From positions 1-6,173 of the forward strand of contig JAHWYE010000108.1 of NCBI GenBank assembly GCA_020028195.1: a stretch of 6,173 nt of DNA, read 5' to 3'. Shown in pieces: positions 6,079 to 6,173 of this stretch. The DNA comes from Nitrospirota bacterium. Its GTDB lineage: Bacteria; Nitrospirota; Nitrospiria; Nitrospirales; Nitrospiraceae. The first letter of the stretch is position 1. Each line of letters starts with the position of its first letter. Under the pieces are notes generated by a model. That model was not told the DNA's origin, did not search any database, and saw only the letters and a program-made list of their open reading frames with translations. A program made the position numbers and the translations under genes.

Positions 6079-6173
6079 CTAGGGACCCCTGGCCGAACTA
6101 GCGTCGTTCTCACCAAGGGTATCAGCAGGCTCCACGGCGGGGTTAAGCAGGCCGCCTAGGTCTACACGAGGGA
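6079..6173 (-). CDS. Possible C-terminal tail of a convergent leftward gene
   Basis: One minus-strand frame is open from the right edge for 30 codons to a TAG at 6081-6079 and reads PRVDLGGLLNPAVEPADTLGENDASSARGP. The other two minus-strand frames stop within ten codons of the edge. The composition, acidic and without odd residues, is compatible with a real protein tail, but 30 codons cannot establish a gene and no family can be named. Confidence 0.22.
   Translation of the reverse strand, partial: PRVDLGGLLNPAVEPADTLGENDASSARGP

Overview
The window is a compact, GC-rich bacterial chromosomal segment holding a protein-folding and proteolysis cluster. All but one of the clear genes lie on the minus strand. 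Reading leftward from about position 4700 these are a tRNA-Leu(UAG), tig (trigger factor), clpP and clpX. An intrinsic terminator follows at about 1000, and then two tandem paralogous PilZ-domain genes, the second cut by the left edge. One gene, for an exported HEAT-repeat protein, runs rightward from about 4800. Strong Shine-Dalgarno sequences, sigma-70-type promoters and the tig-clpP-clpX order point to a Gram-negative-type bacterium. The style of the PilZ and HEAT-repeat proteins suggests Nitrospirota (Nitrospira-like) or a neighbouring deep lineage. That placement is an impression from protein character, not a search result.

Region by region. Positions 1-848 hold two leftward genes for small proteins with a shared ~55-residue N-terminal module followed by a PilZ domain. 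They are about half identical over the overlap. The complete copy keeps the RxxxR half of the c-di-GMP site but has glycines where the (D/N)xSxxG half should have its D/N and S. A good sigma-70 promoter lies upstream (887-914), and the clpX terminator (990-1025) separates the two units. Positions 1084-4539 hold clpX, clpP and tig, all intact with their key motifs. The tig-clpP gap (about 214 nt) is unusual: it has a near-perfect long inverted repeat and a possible 32-codon leader ORF that ends across the clpP start codon. Positions 4565-4647 hold the tRNA gene, with its 3' CCA encoded. It sits 25 nt upstream of tig with no visible terminator, and a promoter with a perfect TTGACA lies upstream. 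Positions 4704-4897 form a divergent intergenic region, with a TATAAT-containing promoter driving the exported HEAT-repeat protein (4898-5977). The last 196 nt hold no clear gene, but may contain the tail of a convergent leftward gene.

How the genes work together: trigger factor catches nascent chains at the ribosome, while ClpX unfolds and feeds substrates into the ClpP barrel. The tRNA-Leu upstream appears to share their transcript. The PilZ pair is a separate unit with its own promoter and probably has a c-di-GMP-related or protein-protein role. An identical 8-bp palindrome (GACCGGTC) occurs at both the tRNA-tig promoter and the PilZ promoter, a possible shared regulatory site. I see no mobile element, CRISPR array, phage gene or defence system. 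The core content is ordinary; the points of interest are regulatory architecture and diverged domains.
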